A stretch of DNA of 64,000 nt from Flagellimonas profundi (GCF_017313275.1 NZ_JAFLNM010000001.1:62001-126000); one strand, 5' to 3'; shown: positions 53,955 to 61,344, counted from the first letter of the stretch. The notes: a model not told the origin generated them from the sequence alone. Made by a program: numbers and translations.

Positions 53955-53991
53955 CAAAATTGCCAACAGGTTTTGGGAACTTGGTTGCAAA
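53955..53991 (-). promoter_or_regulatory. Second-type operator, copy 3, with -7 element
   Basis: Operator GTTTTGGGAAC-TT-GGTTGCAAA (53970-53991), 7 bp, then CAATTTTG (minus, 53955-53962), 43 bp from the adaptor start. It controls the tripartite RND operon. Confidence 0.74.
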
Positions 53992-54115
53992 TACAAAACA
54001 TCAATTATTAATAATGGCAAAGGTCGGGTTACAGCTAAGGCGCAGCTATACGAAATGACGGGTAAAAGTTGTGAAATTTACTTTTTTGATTTGGTGGTAT
54101 CTACCTGAAACAAAT

Positions 54116-54141
54116 AGAGCTACTGATGTTTCAGTAGCTCT
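54116..54141. repeat. 11-bp perfect inverted repeat
   Basis: AGAGCTACTGA-TGTT-TCAGTAGCTCT lies downstream of the HMA-AraC gene. On the minus strand it is followed only by a weak T-rich stretch, so it may be a terminator for that gene, with moderate support. Confidence 0.6.
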
Positions 54142-54193
54142 GATGCTCGCATTAAAAAAATAGCAAAATGCCCGCGAATGGATTGAAAAAGCC

Positions 54194-54784
54194 TCAATGC
54201 GGGGTATGCTCTTCGTCCATCTGCATAGTAACGTTTTGCCCCTGTTCCTGCTTTAACTGCTTGAAATAGCTTGATGTAAAGCCGGTGTGTTTTTTCAACT
54301 GGTTGGAAAGGTATGCCTGACTGCTGTAACCCAGCACGTGGGCAATATCGGTCAGCGACATTTCGGTATGTACCAAAAGGTCTTTTACCTTTTCAATCTT
54401 CCGATGAATGATGTACTTTTCGAGTGTTATTCCCTCCACCGAAGAAAATAAGGCACTCAATGTATCGTAGTTCTTGTGCAGCTTACCACTGATTAAGGTT
54501 GTAAATTTGGTAGGAGTGCCGCTTTGCAGTTGCAACGTGATACCTTTCTCCACCAACTCTTTTATCCTGTTTATCGTCTTTTGGTTCTTGTCGTACATCA
54601 GTTCTAAGCCGATGCTTTTCAGCATCGTTTTTATGGCTCCCAACTTTTGCGAAAAGTCTGCCGTATCTTTTATGATGACTTGCCCCAGTTTTATATCCAA
54701 GACCTCAAAACCCAAAGCTGTTAATTCCTGTTCAAGAACATACGTACATCTATTGCACACCATTCCTTTTATTAATAGTGTCAT
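54194..54784 (-). CDS. HMA-AraC fusion regulator
   Basis: The 196-residue protein has an N-terminal HMA-like fold with C-x-x-C at residues 10-13 ('GMVCNRCTYVLEQEL'), a linker, and a C-terminal AraC DNA-binding domain with two helix-turn-helices ('MSLTDIAHVLGYSSQAYLSN' and 'KKHTGFTSSYFKQLKQE'). It is best read as a one-component metal sensor and activator. Its own promoter contains the 39-bp box, so positive autoregulation is likely. It is the leading candidate to bind all thirteen boxes. Confidence 0.88.
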   Translation of the reverse strand: MTLLIKGMVCNRCTYVLEQELTALGFEVLDIKLGQVIIKDTADFSQKLGAIKTMLKSIGLELMYDKNQKTINRIKELVEKGITLQLQSGTPTKFTTLISGKLHKNYDTLSALFSSVEGITLEKYIIHRKIEKVKDLLVHTEMSLTDIAHVLGYSSQAYLSNQLKKHTGFTSSYFKQLKQEQGQNVTMQMDEEHTPH

Positions 54785-54820
54785 AGCTTTTAAAGTGTAT
54801 AAGTTCCTTTATTCAATAGT

Positions 54821-54889
54821 CAAAATTCTGCATTTGCCACCGACAAACTATTATGATATTCCGGCTTTGTTTTGTGAAATTTTATGAAA
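54821..54889 (-). promoter_or_regulatory. AraC-type box F plus -7 element
   Basis: Box 54851-54889: half-sites TTATGATATT and TTGTGAAATT; the end (TTATGAAA) departs from the usual TACTGATT. The -7 element GAATTTTG (minus, 54821-54828) is at exactly 22 bp. It drives the HMA-AraC gene. Confidence 0.8.
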
Positions 54890-54990
54890 TCGAGTGCTGC
54901 AACATTAAATATCATAAACTAAACAAGGAAAAGTACATAGCAGCTCCCGCTAATCTTACGGAATTTTGTAACAGACAACATCCGTATAAA

Positions 54991-55257
54991 ATGAAGAATA
55001 AAAAGATTAACGAACATCAGGTTTTAAAGGTGCTTAAAGATTACAACACAGGCAAAAGCGGACTGGAGCTTTTTGAGAAATACGGCGTTTACGGCACTAA
55101 CATTTTTGAACTGAAACACAAATACAAGGATTTGGGGATGGATATTCTTGTAGAACTGGTAAATTTAAACGAAGAAAACAGCAGGCTGAAAACAATGTAT
55201 GCCGAATTGTGCATACAGCACCGGAAGCTCAAAGACCTGTTGAAAGAAGATTTCTGA
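54991..55257 (+). CDS. Solitary IS3 OrfA-like helix-turn-helix protein
   Basis: The protein begins 'MKNKKINEHQVLKVLKDYNT' and has an 88-residue HTH plus leucine-zipper-like helix ending 'LKTMYAELCIQHRKLKDLLK', the layout of IS3-type OrfA. No OrfB, inverted repeats or slippery site follow. I chose this start because the longer frame to 54853 crosses box F. It may be a transposase remnant or a domesticated DNA-binding protein. Confidence 0.62.
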   Translation: MKNKKINEHQVLKVLKDYNTGKSGLELFEKYGVYGTNIFELKHKYKDLGMDILVELVNLNEENSRLKTMYAELCIQHRKLKDLLKEDF

Positions 55258-55302
55258 CAGGACAGTCGGAAACGATAAGCAACAATATAAAATACTATTA
55301 CT

Positions 55303-55613
55303 ATGACAAATGTAACGTACAAATATGCTACGGTTTTGGTAGCGATACAAAACCTACGCAGGAAGGTTATAATGTGGATTTCAATCTCGAAGAGAACTGT
55401 TTAATCTGTGGAGCCAACAAATATACTGTTGATGATTTTGAAATTGAGCAGGTCTATCGCTATGAGGGAGAAAGCAATCCAAGCGATGAGGCTACGGTGT
55501 ATGGGATTGTATCGAAAGACGGATTAAAAGGCATTTTGGTTACGGCTTACGGAGCTTACACGGATAGTATGAGTACGGCAATGCTCCGCAAACTGGCACT
55601 AAAGAAAGATTGA
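55303..55613 (+). pseudogene. Small conserved protein, frameshifted
   Basis: Starting 'MTNVTYKYATVLVAIQNLRR', the frame breaks at about 55361-55365 (AGGAAGG, one base short) and continues in another frame as 'GYNVDFNLEENCLICGANKY' to 'GAYTDSMSTAMLRKLALKKD'. The joined product of about 103 residues matches small Bacteroidota proteins often labelled phosphoribosylpyrophosphate synthetase-like, with no proven activity. The two halves fit end to end, so a single-base loss is the simplest explanation; a sequencing error is possible. Confidence 0.68.
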
Positions 55614-55637
55614 CAACTCCCATTATTATTTAAAATA

Positions 55638-55661
55638 AGGGCAAAGCAATCGTTTTGCCCT
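55638..55661. terminator. Bidirectional terminator
   Basis: Stem AGGGCAAA / TTTGCCCT (8 bp, 8-nt loop) between two converging genes. Confidence 0.65.
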
Positions 55662-55677
55662 ATGTATGATAAGGTTG

Positions 55678-56748
55678 TTATTGTATCGTAACACAAACAT
55701 CTGCATTCATTGGATAGCTTTGGCATAGCAAAATTATTCCCTCTGCCATATCCTGTTCTGTTAATGCGCCGTTATGGAGCATCCTAACTTCTCCATCTGT
55801 TTTTAATGCCCAACAAGCCCCGCAGGTTCCGTTCTTACAGGAACTTGACACTTTGATATGATGCTCTTTCATCGCATCCAAAAGCGACTGCTTCGGCTGC
55901 ACCTCAATGAGTGAAGTGCATTCATAGGTTTGTTTTTCATCATTTTCGTAATAATCCTCGTAATAGTTTACAATCACATCTTTGGCAATACCGTTCGTTT
56001 CCAAATCGCCCGGATCCAACGGAACCGGGTCAAAGTATTCCAAATGGATATGGTCTTTGGGAATGTTCAAACCAATTAAAGCATCCCGGTACAAATCCAT
56101 CAGCCCATTTGGTCCACAGATGAAGTAATGGGCTGCCTGAACCTCGCCAACAAGTCTTTTAATAACCGAACGTAAAACAAGCAGATTAAACCTGCCTGCA
56201 ACGTGGTTGATTTTGGTGGAAATAAAATCGGGTGCGGTAAAGGAATAACAAATATTCAGTTCTTGCGCTGCCTGCATCGCTTCCAATTCATTCCAAAATA
56301 TGGTATCTTCCGGTGTTTTGTTACTGTACACCAGTAAGGGAATTTGGCTGCTGCTTTCAATACTTTTTAGCATTGAGAACAAAGGCGAAATGCCGCTACC
56401 ACCTGCCAACAGTACGATTTGGGATTGGGTTGCTATCTGCTCTTCCAAGACAAAGCTGCCAAAGGGGGCTTCTATTTCCCAGGCTTCGATATGGTATGCA
56501 TTATCCAGTATGTAATTGCTCATCTTGCCACCAGTAACCCTTTTGATAGTAATGGCAGGAAATTCGTCAGAAGGCACCGAACTGAACGAATACGAACGTA
56601 TAAGTAGTTCGCCATTTATGGTAAGCCTGATGTTGAGATACTGACCGGGCAAGTAAGTAAATGCCTGCTGCTCCGTGTCAAAGTATAGGGTAATGGTATC
56701 TTCTGTTTCCTTTGTAATTTTATGTGTTCGCCACGTGTATTTCTTCAT
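55678..56748 (-). CDS. Ferredoxin reductase-like 2Fe-2S flavoprotein
   Basis: The 356-residue protein has an FAD domain ('YLPGQYLNIRL', 'IRSYSFSS'), an NAD(P)-binding domain ('IVLLAGGSGISPLFSML', 'HYFICGPNGLMDLYRD') and a C-terminal plant-type 2Fe-2S ferredoxin domain with C-x4-C-x2-C in 'SSSCKNGTCGACWAL' and a later Cys. This order matches PaaE/Hmp-type reductases. Why it lies in a metal island is unclear. No AraC-type box precedes it. Confidence 0.88.
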   Translation of the reverse strand: MKKYTWRTHKITKETEDTITLYFDTEQQAFTYLPGQYLNIRLTINGELLIRSYSFSSVPSDEFPAITIKRVTGGKMSNYILDNAYHIEAWEIEAPFGSFVLEEQIATQSQIVLLAGGSGISPLFSMLKSIESSSQIPLLVYSNKTPEDTIFWNELEAMQAAQELNICYSFTAPDFISTKINHVAGRFNLLVLRSVIKRLVGEVQAAHYFICGPNGLMDLYRDALIGLNIPKDHIHLEYFDPVPLDPGDLETNGIAKDVIVNYYEDYYENDEKQTYECTSLIEVQPKQSLLDAMKEHHIKVSSSCKNGTCGACWALKTDGEVRMLHNGALTEQDMAEGIILLCQSYPMNADVCVTIQ

Positions 56749-56788
56749 TCCTGGGTAGTTTCCTGTCTTGCATTGCTGATAAAAAGAA

Positions 56789-56819
56789 AACCTCTGCTTC
56801 TGTACACAAAGCGAGGTTT
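56789..56819 (-). terminator. Probable terminator of the short AraC gene
   Basis: Stem AAACCTC...GAGGTTT with an inner GCTT/AAGC pairing; the minus strand continues with CTTTTTATC. Confidence 0.6.
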
Positions 56820-56857
56820 CATCAAGACTTCTATTTAAAAGTTTGCTGTTCTGACAA

Positions 56858-57274
56858 TTATAGTCCGTTTTGCTTTTCCTGTTGTCTTTTGATGATTTCG
56901 AGCTTGTTTTTTCGTATCTGCTTAAAATGGGCAGATGTTAATCCTGTGTAAGTCATTAATTGCTCGGATAGTTCAGTTGGCTTCTGATAGCCCAACGCTT
57001 TAGCGATTTGTGACAACGATTGCTCGGTGTACACCAGTAACTCTTTTACCTTTTCGATAATACGCCTGATATAGATAATTTCAAGGCTTATATCGCATTT
57101 AACGAGAAACAGATTGTTCAACTGTTGATAATCCGTTTTAAGTTCGTTAGTAACCTGCACGGCAAACGGTGCAGATATACCTGTATCCAATCGGGTCTGA
57201 ATTATCCGGTCTGCTACATTGCAAACTTTCGTCATTATGTCCGAACAGTCGCCTGAATTTTGTTTCTGTAACAT
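56858..57274 (-). CDS. AraC-family regulator without HMA domain
   Basis: The 138-residue protein has a short N-terminal helical region with two Cys (residues 10 and 18) and a C-terminal AraC domain ('QSLSQIAKALGYQKPTELSE', 'TYTGLTSAHFKQIRKNK'). An in-frame stop lies 12 bp upstream of the Met, so no hidden HMA domain precedes it. It lies 107 bp after the HMA gene (57382) and may share transcription from box G. It may bind the same box as the HMA-AraC protein, perhaps as an antagonist or co-regulator. Confidence 0.82.
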   Translation of the reverse strand: MLQKQNSGDCSDIMTKVCNVADRIIQTRLDTGISAPFAVQVTNELKTDYQQLNNLFLVKCDISLEIIYIRRIIEKVKELLVYTEQSLSQIAKALGYQKPTELSEQLMTYTGLTSAHFKQIRKNKLEIIKRQQEKQNGL

Positions 57275-57381
57275 AGCTTTTCATTTATGGAACGAGGTTT
57301 TTAACTGTTTCATACTTTGGTGTAGCTTTGGTAAAAATCCCGAAGATGTACCTGCGTACACTCTCCGGGACTGCCCAAAAC

Positions 57382-57627
57382 TTATCCGCAGCATCCTGTT
57401 GAACAACTTGAAGCCTTTTCGCTGTCGTCGCCGCCAACTTTGTAGCCTGCTTTTTCAATAGCCTCAACCAACTCTTCTTTCACTTCATCGCTTTCAACCG
57501 AAACAGATAATTTTCCTGCTTCCAATTTTTCTACTTTAATGCCGTCAATGTCTTTGATTGCTCCGTTTACTCTTGACTGGCAATGTGCACTTTGCATATC
57601 TGGTATGCTTAATTCTACATTTTTCAT
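57382..57627 (-). CDS. HMA-like protein with single-Cys motif and Cys-rich tail
   Basis: The 81-residue protein has an HMA fold, but the metal loop is 'PDMQSAHCQSRVN', with one Cys preceded by S-x-H instead of C-x-x-C. The tail S-S-C-S-T-G-C-C-G supplies three more Cys. The same variant loop is found in the first HMA-like domain of the CopA ATPase nearby. Probably a copper carrier with an altered site. Confidence 0.82.
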   Translation of the reverse strand: MKNVELSIPDMQSAHCQSRVNGAIKDIDGIKVEKLEAGKLSVSVESDEVKEELVEAIEKAGYKVGGDDSEKASSCSTGCCG

Positions 57628-57652
57628 TTTGAACTTATTTTTTATTGTTATA

Positions 57653-57721
57653 CAAATTTCCGTATTAAACGGGGTGTTACTATTATGGTATTCCTTGTAA
57701 GATTTGTGATTTTTACTGATT
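57653..57721 (-). promoter_or_regulatory. AraC-type box G plus -7 element
   Basis: Box 57683-57721: half-sites TTATGGTATT and TTGTGATTTT. The -7 element GAAATTTG (minus, 57653-57660) is at 22 bp. It drives the HMA-like gene and probably the downstream AraC gene. Confidence 0.83.
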
Positions 57722-57735
57722 TGGAAATCGCCGTG

Positions 57736-58245
57736 TTATTCCACGATTAGTTTGCCTTTCATATAGATGTAATGACCGGGAAACGAGCATAAGAAATCAT
57801 ATGAACCTTTAGTCGGAGCCGTAAAAGTAATTTCTGTGGTTTGCCCGCCGCCAATCATTTCTGTTTTAGCGATTACGGCGTTTTCCATTCCTTTAGGTAT
57901 GTAGCCGTTGTCTTTAGCATCTATTGCAGCATTAGCAAAGGCATTAAAGTCCGTGCCCTGGGCAAGAATGACAACATTGTGTCCCATTGCCTCAATCGGC
58001 ACTTTACCCACGTGCTTTAGGATGAGCTTTACGGTTTCGCCTGCTTTGGTTTTCAGTTCGGTTTTGTCGAACTTCATATCATCGCCGCCATTTATGGTAA
58101 TTACGTTTTCGTTCCCTGTTTCTGCCGGGGCAACAGTTTCTTCTGTTACAGGCTTATTACTCTCCTGTGTGTTCTGTTCTTTTTGCTGATTGTTGTTACA
58201 GGCAGTAAATGCAATTACCGACAATGCTAACACTAACTTTTTCAT
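57736..58245 (-). CDS. Azurin-like blue copper lipoprotein
   Basis: The 169-residue protein has a lipoprotein signal ('ALSVIAFTAC', Cys16), a low-complexity linker and a cupredoxin domain with the type 1 copper ligands: His in 'EAMGHNVVILAQ' and C-x4-H-x3-M in 'FLCSFPGHYIYMKG'. It is a periplasmic electron carrier, here probably part of copper handling. Monocistronic with its own box. Confidence 0.93.
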   Translation of the reverse strand: MKKLVLALSVIAFTACNNNQQKEQNTQESNKPVTEETVAPAETGNENVITINGGDDMKFDKTELKTKAGETVKLILKHVGKVPIEAMGHNVVILAQGTDFNAFANAAIDAKDNGYIPKGMENAVIAKTEMIGGGQTTEITFTAPTKGSYDFLCSFPGHYIYMKGKLIVE

Positions 58246-58279
58246 TTCTATTTGAGATTTTATTTGTTATCTGATAGTG

Positions 58280-58348
58280 CAAATTTCAGTACAACAGGTT
58301 AGTTCCTTATTACGCTTTTCCGTGTTTGATTTGTGATATTTACTGATT
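58280..58348 (-). promoter_or_regulatory. AraC-type box H plus -7 element
   Basis: Box 58310-58348: half-sites TTACGCTTTT and TTGTGATATT. The -7 element GAAATTTG (minus, 58280-58287) is at 22 bp, 34 bp from the azurin start. Confidence 0.82.
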
Positions 58349-58359
58349 TGGCAAGGCAC

Positions 58360-58395
58360 AAAAAAAGAGTGTTTAAACAAACCCTCTTTTTTTAC
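58360..58395 (-). terminator. Terminator of the DUF326 gene
   Basis: Stem AAAAAAGAG / CTCTTTTTT with an inner GTTT-AAAC pairing, directly after the gene at 58411-58755 and directly before box H. Confidence 0.72.
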
Positions 58396-58410
58396 AATGA
58401 TAATAACAGA

Positions 58411-58755
58411 TTAAGCAGCTTTAATCATTTCTTCACAAGCCTGTGCACATTTTCTACACGCTTCAGCGCATTCTTTACAGTGCTCCATTCCCATATTTGC
58501 GTGTGCTTCGCACTCATCGGCGCAAGCATTGCAAATTTCGATGCACAGTTTACAAATTTCTTTGCTGAATTTACCATCAAGGCTCAGAACATTTGCTGCT
58601 GCCTGGCATATAGCTACGCATTCAAGATTAAGCTGAATACACTTTTTAAGATGTGCTACATCTTTCTCGTTTAAACACGCTACGGCACACTGATTACATA
58701 GAGCTATACAATTAAGGCAGGCTTCGATGCAAGATTGGAATTTTGTTTGTATCAT
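58411..58755 (-). CDS. Cys-rich four-helix copper-binding protein (DUF326)
   Basis: The 114-residue protein has fourteen Cys in helical C-x3-C-like spacing ('CIEACLNCIALCNQCAVAC', 'CKLCIEICNACADECEAHA', 'CKECAEACRKCAQACEEMI'). This is the pattern of the copper storage protein (Csp) family, whose bundle stores many Cu(I) ions. There is no signal peptide, so it is the cytosolic type. Confidence 0.9.
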   Translation of the reverse strand: MIQTKFQSCIEACLNCIALCNQCAVACLNEKDVAHLKKCIQLNLECVAICQAAANVLSLDGKFSKEICKLCIEICNACADECEAHANMGMEHCKECAEACRKCAQACEEMIKAA

Positions 58756-58799
58756 AATCTTAAAATTTAAAAAATGTGAATAAATTAAGCGATATCACA

Positions 58800-58868
58800 T
58801 AAATGTTAGACCTTAACACAAATGATTTCGTGTAAAATTCCTTGTTTAATTTGTAAGATTTACTGATT
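58800..58868 (-). promoter_or_regulatory. AraC-type box I with weak -7 element
   Basis: Box 58830-58868: half-sites GTGTAAAATT and TTGTAAGATT, end TACTGATT. At 22 bp the -7 region is AACATTTA (minus), the poorest of the set. It drives the DUF326 gene. Confidence 0.72.
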
Positions 58869-58926
58869 TGGGATTACGTGATATTTAAGGTATTATTTTA
58901 CAAAGGTGAATATCACTTTTTGATTG

Positions 58927-59400
58927 CTATTCATACTTAGTGGACTTATCGGCTCTCTGATAAGAGCCAAGATTAATAATGTTACTTGCTAAAGTTGTAG
59001 CATACAATTCACGTTCTTTTAGTGCTACGGCTTCTTTTAGGACATTATACCTGTCTGGTAACTTATTTACATTACTATAATAGTCGAAAAGTATTGGATT
59101 ATTTCTAAAATAAATTGTCCTCAATTGCTTCAGTTCAACTGTAATCAGTTCTTTGCTATCAATTGCAATAACATTTTGCGAGATGAGTTGGTAACATTTT
59201 ATAAGTTCTTCTGAAATTACCAACTCTAATATCGTATTAATGCTTCCAAAAAAGCTAAAGAACCTGCTTCTTGATATTTCCGCAGCCGATATAATGTCAA
59301 ATATTTTCAAGTCCTTTAAGCTCTTGCTCATTAAGACTGTCCTTACGTTTTTAATGGATTTGCGGACAAGGCTCGCATTCTTTATATCATTGTTCATCAT
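58927..59400 (-). CDS. TetR-like regulator
   Basis: The 157-residue protein has an N-terminal helix-turn-helix ('IFDIISAAEISRSRFFSFFG') followed by helices, matching TetR family organisation, though it is short (usual about 190). The second Met at residue 2 could also start it. It stands between the DUF326 and CDF-operon genes, with a degenerate AraC-type box upstream. Targets unknown. Confidence 0.72.
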   Translation of the reverse strand: MMNNDIKNASLVRKSIKNVRTVLMSKSLKDLKIFDIISAAEISRSRFFSFFGSINTILELVISEELIKCYQLISQNVIAIDSKELITVELKQLRTIYFRNNPILFDYYSNVNKLPDRYNVLKEAVALKERELYATTLASNIINLGSYQRADKSTKYE

Positions 59401-59433
59401 TAGGAAATTCCCTCTGTATCGTTAGACCATAAA

Positions 59434-59502
59434 CAAATCTACCTATAAGCTAAGGGCTTGAAAGTGCGATATGACTGCTAAGATTTGTAATTTTTACGGG
59501 TG
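59434..59502 (-). promoter_or_regulatory. AraC-type box J (degenerate) plus -7 element
   Basis: Box 59464-59502: half-sites GTGCGATATG and TTGTAATTTT; the end reads TACGGGTG. The -7 element TAGATTTG (minus, 59434-59441) is at 22 bp and fits the general TAnnTTTG consensus perfectly. It drives the tetR-like gene. Confidence 0.62.
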
Positions 59503-59507
59503 TAGGG

Positions 59508-59544
59508 TAAAAAAAAACGGCAGTCCCAATTAAGGAACCACCGT
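59508..59544 (-). terminator. Terminator of the DUF5661-CDF-lipoprotein operon
   Basis: On the minus strand ACGG-TG-GTTCC / GGGAC-TG-CCGT with a 6-nt loop, followed by nine T. Confidence 0.82.
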
Positions 59545-59575
59545 CTTAGCAAACGCAATAAAGCTAAGTTCTACA

Positions 59576-59959
59576 TTATTTTTTCAGTTTGTCAGCAGGC
59601 GGGTTATAATCAGCCAATTTCGTTACTTTTACGGTATCAACCCCTGTAATATCCCAAGTGATAGGTATCATTGTCATATACTCACATTTTGGGCACATAT
59701 CGCCCTCTGAACCTACCATTTCTTTATGACCTGGGCAACCTGTAATCAGGTGTCCGTGGGCATCAATCAGTTCGCCTTTTTCATTCCTATTTTTGGCTGC
59801 AATTTTTTCGGCAGGCTTATCAACCACTTGTTCAGTTGCGTGGTCGTGTCCATCGCCCTCGGTGTGTGCGTGTCCGTCCTTTGCAGTTTTGGTATCGCCA
59901 CCACAAGAGGCTAAGAAGATGGCTAAAGAGGCGAATGCACCTATCAATAATTTGTTCAT
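59576..59959 (-). CDS. Small heavy-metal-binding lipoprotein
   Basis: The 127-residue protein has lipobox 'AIFLASC' (Cys19), a His-rich segment and the heavy-metal-binding motif 'TGCPGHKEMVGSEGDMCPKC'. It is the last gene of the operon DUF5661-CDF-lipoprotein, 50 bp after the CDF exporter. It could pass exported cations to the outer membrane. Confidence 0.82.
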   Translation of the reverse strand: MNKLLIGAFASLAIFLASCGGDTKTAKDGHAHTEGDGHDHATEQVVDKPAEKIAAKNRNEKGELIDAHGHLITGCPGHKEMVGSEGDMCPKCEYMTMIPITWDITGVDTVKVTKLADYNPPADKLKK

Positions 59960-60009
59960 TTTTATTTTTTTAGAGATTAAAACTTAATTATAAACAGTAT
60001 TCAATTAGA

Positions 60010-60963
60010 TTAATGATGATGATGGTGGTCGTGTCCTGACGGGTCTGCCTTTACAGTACACAACATCGAATTGTCGTGCTTGTGTTCAGGCGTTTCTAAT
60101 TGTATAGTGACGTGATGGATGTTCAGGTGTTCCAGTGTGTGTTCGACTTTGCGGAGCAATGTTTCACTTTCCCCAATCGTCATTTTCCCATCCACAACCA
60201 AGTGGCAAGTAAGTGCATTCAAGCCGCTTGTAATCGTCCATATATGTAGGTCGTGCATACCGATAACACCATCCGTTTTCAGGATTTTTTCTGTTACCTT
60301 TTCGACCTCCACATTTTCCGGTGTTCCCTCCATCAGTATATGTACCGATGATTTGGTAACATAGTAACCGCTTCGCAATACCAGTATGGAAACGATAATA
60401 CTTGCCAATGGGTCTGCCCATCCCCAACCGAAGAACATAATCAGTAAAGCTGCAATGATAGCACCTACCGAACCCAGCATATCGCTGATAACGTGAAGGT
60501 AGGCTCCACGCATATTGAGGTTTTCTTTTACATCAGCACCACGTATCATTATCCAGGCTACAAGTACATTAACCAGTAAGCCGATGAATGCCACAATGAG
60601 CATACCGCTTGATTGTATTTCCGGTGGGTTCTGAAAGCGTTCTATCGCTTCGTAAATAATATAGCCTGAAATCAGTATCAGCGTTGCGCCGTTGATAACT
60701 GCTGCAAGTATTTCAAATCGTTTGTAGCCATACGTCTTCCCGTAGTCAGCTACTTTACTGCTGAACTTAAATGCCATCAATGCAATGAATAATGATACTG
60801 CATCGCTCAACATATGCCCGGCATCGGCTAATAGAGCAAGGCTATTGGTCAGTAATCCGCCGATTACCTCTATTGCCATATAAGCAGTGATGATAATTAA
60901 GCTAATGGTCAGTGTCTTTTTATTTGCACTGTGCGAGTGGCTGTGCCCGTGGTCATGTCCCAT
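60010..60963 (-). CDS. CDF-family cation exporter (CzcD/ZitB-like)
   Basis: The 317-residue proton-coupled exporter has six helices. The two H/D-x3-D metal sites are 'LADAGHMLSDAVSLF' in helix 2 and 'HVISDMLGSVGAI' in helix 5, the His/Asp set of Zn2+-type members. It has a His-rich start (GHDHGHSHSHS), a His-rich end, and a C-terminal cytoplasmic dimer domain ('HDLHIWTITSGLNALTCHL'). It begins 11 bp after DUF5661. Confidence 0.94.
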   Translation of the reverse strand: MGHDHGHSHSHSANKKTLTISLIIITAYMAIEVIGGLLTNSLALLADAGHMLSDAVSLFIALMAFKFSSKVADYGKTYGYKRFEILAAVINGATLILISGYIIYEAIERFQNPPEIQSSGMLIVAFIGLLVNVLVAWIMIRGADVKENLNMRGAYLHVISDMLGSVGAIIAALLIMFFGWGWADPLASIIVSILVLRSGYYVTKSSVHILMEGTPENVEVEKVTEKILKTDGVIGMHDLHIWTITSGLNALTCHLVVDGKMTIGESETLLRKVEHTLEHLNIHHVTIQLETPEHKHDNSMLCTVKADPSGHDHHHHH

Positions 60964-60974
60964 ATTTTCTTGAA

Positions 60975-61247
60975 TTATTGTTTGTCTAATTGAGGCACTT
61001 CCATTCCAAAACCTTTGTACAGTCTTGTATAGTAATCTGAAAAAGCGTTTAAATGTGCCAAGGCGATTTTTGCCGTAAGAATAGGGTCGTTACCTGTAAC
61101 ATTGGTTGCCTCATCATGTAATCCATGTTCAAGTTCTACTTCAAGACCAATGCGAAATTCACTTAACGGTATTTTGTTCCAATCAATTTTCAACTGGTCG
61201 CCGATAGATTTAGCTTCTTCTGCTGTAAAATGTGCTTTCTTTTCCAT
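60975..61247 (-). CDS. DUF5661 protein
   Basis: The 90-residue protein 'MEKKAHFTAEEAKSIGDQLK' is a helical DUF5661 member with Glu/His residues ('VELEHGLHDEAT') that could bind metal. The start at 61247 is chosen because the longer frame runs through the -7 element (61277-61284). It leads the CDF operon. Function unknown. Confidence 0.8.
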   Translation of the reverse strand: MEKKAHFTAEEAKSIGDQLKIDWNKIPLSEFRIGLEVELEHGLHDEATNVTGNDPILTAKIALAHLNAFSDYYTRLYKGFGMEVPQLDKQ

Positions 61248-61276
61248 TGTTATATTTAATTTTTGATTTGCTGTAG

Positions 61277-61344
61277 CAAATTTCACAGCAAAACATTTGT
61301 AATTAGTTCGTTATTCCTTGTTCCATTTGTAAGGTTTACTTCTT
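61277..61344 (-). promoter_or_regulatory. AraC-type box K plus -7 element
   Basis: Box 61306-61344: half-sites GTTCGTTATT and TTGTAAGGTT. The -7 element GAAATTTG (minus, 61277-61284) is at 21 bp, one less than the others. It overlaps the CopA stop codon. It drives DUF5661-CDF-lipoprotein. Confidence 0.75.

Noticed and set aside
53912..54004. Longer N-terminus for the RND adaptor
   Set aside because: It would translate through the operator and -7 element, and the signal peptide begins at the 53911 Met.
54068..54080. TTGTGAAATTTAC, resembling one half of the AraC-type box
   Set aside because: The other half-site 21 bp away is missing, the TACTGATT end is spoiled by extra T, and no -7 element lies at 22 bp.
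54853..54990. Longer N-terminus for the OrfA-like protein
   Set aside because: It crosses box F, lacks HTH homology, and a good Met starts the homologous part at 54991.
57285..57467. Minus-strand 60-residue open frame between the short araC and the HMA-like gene
   Set aside because: It overlaps the HMA-like gene by 86 bp in another frame and matches no family I recognise.
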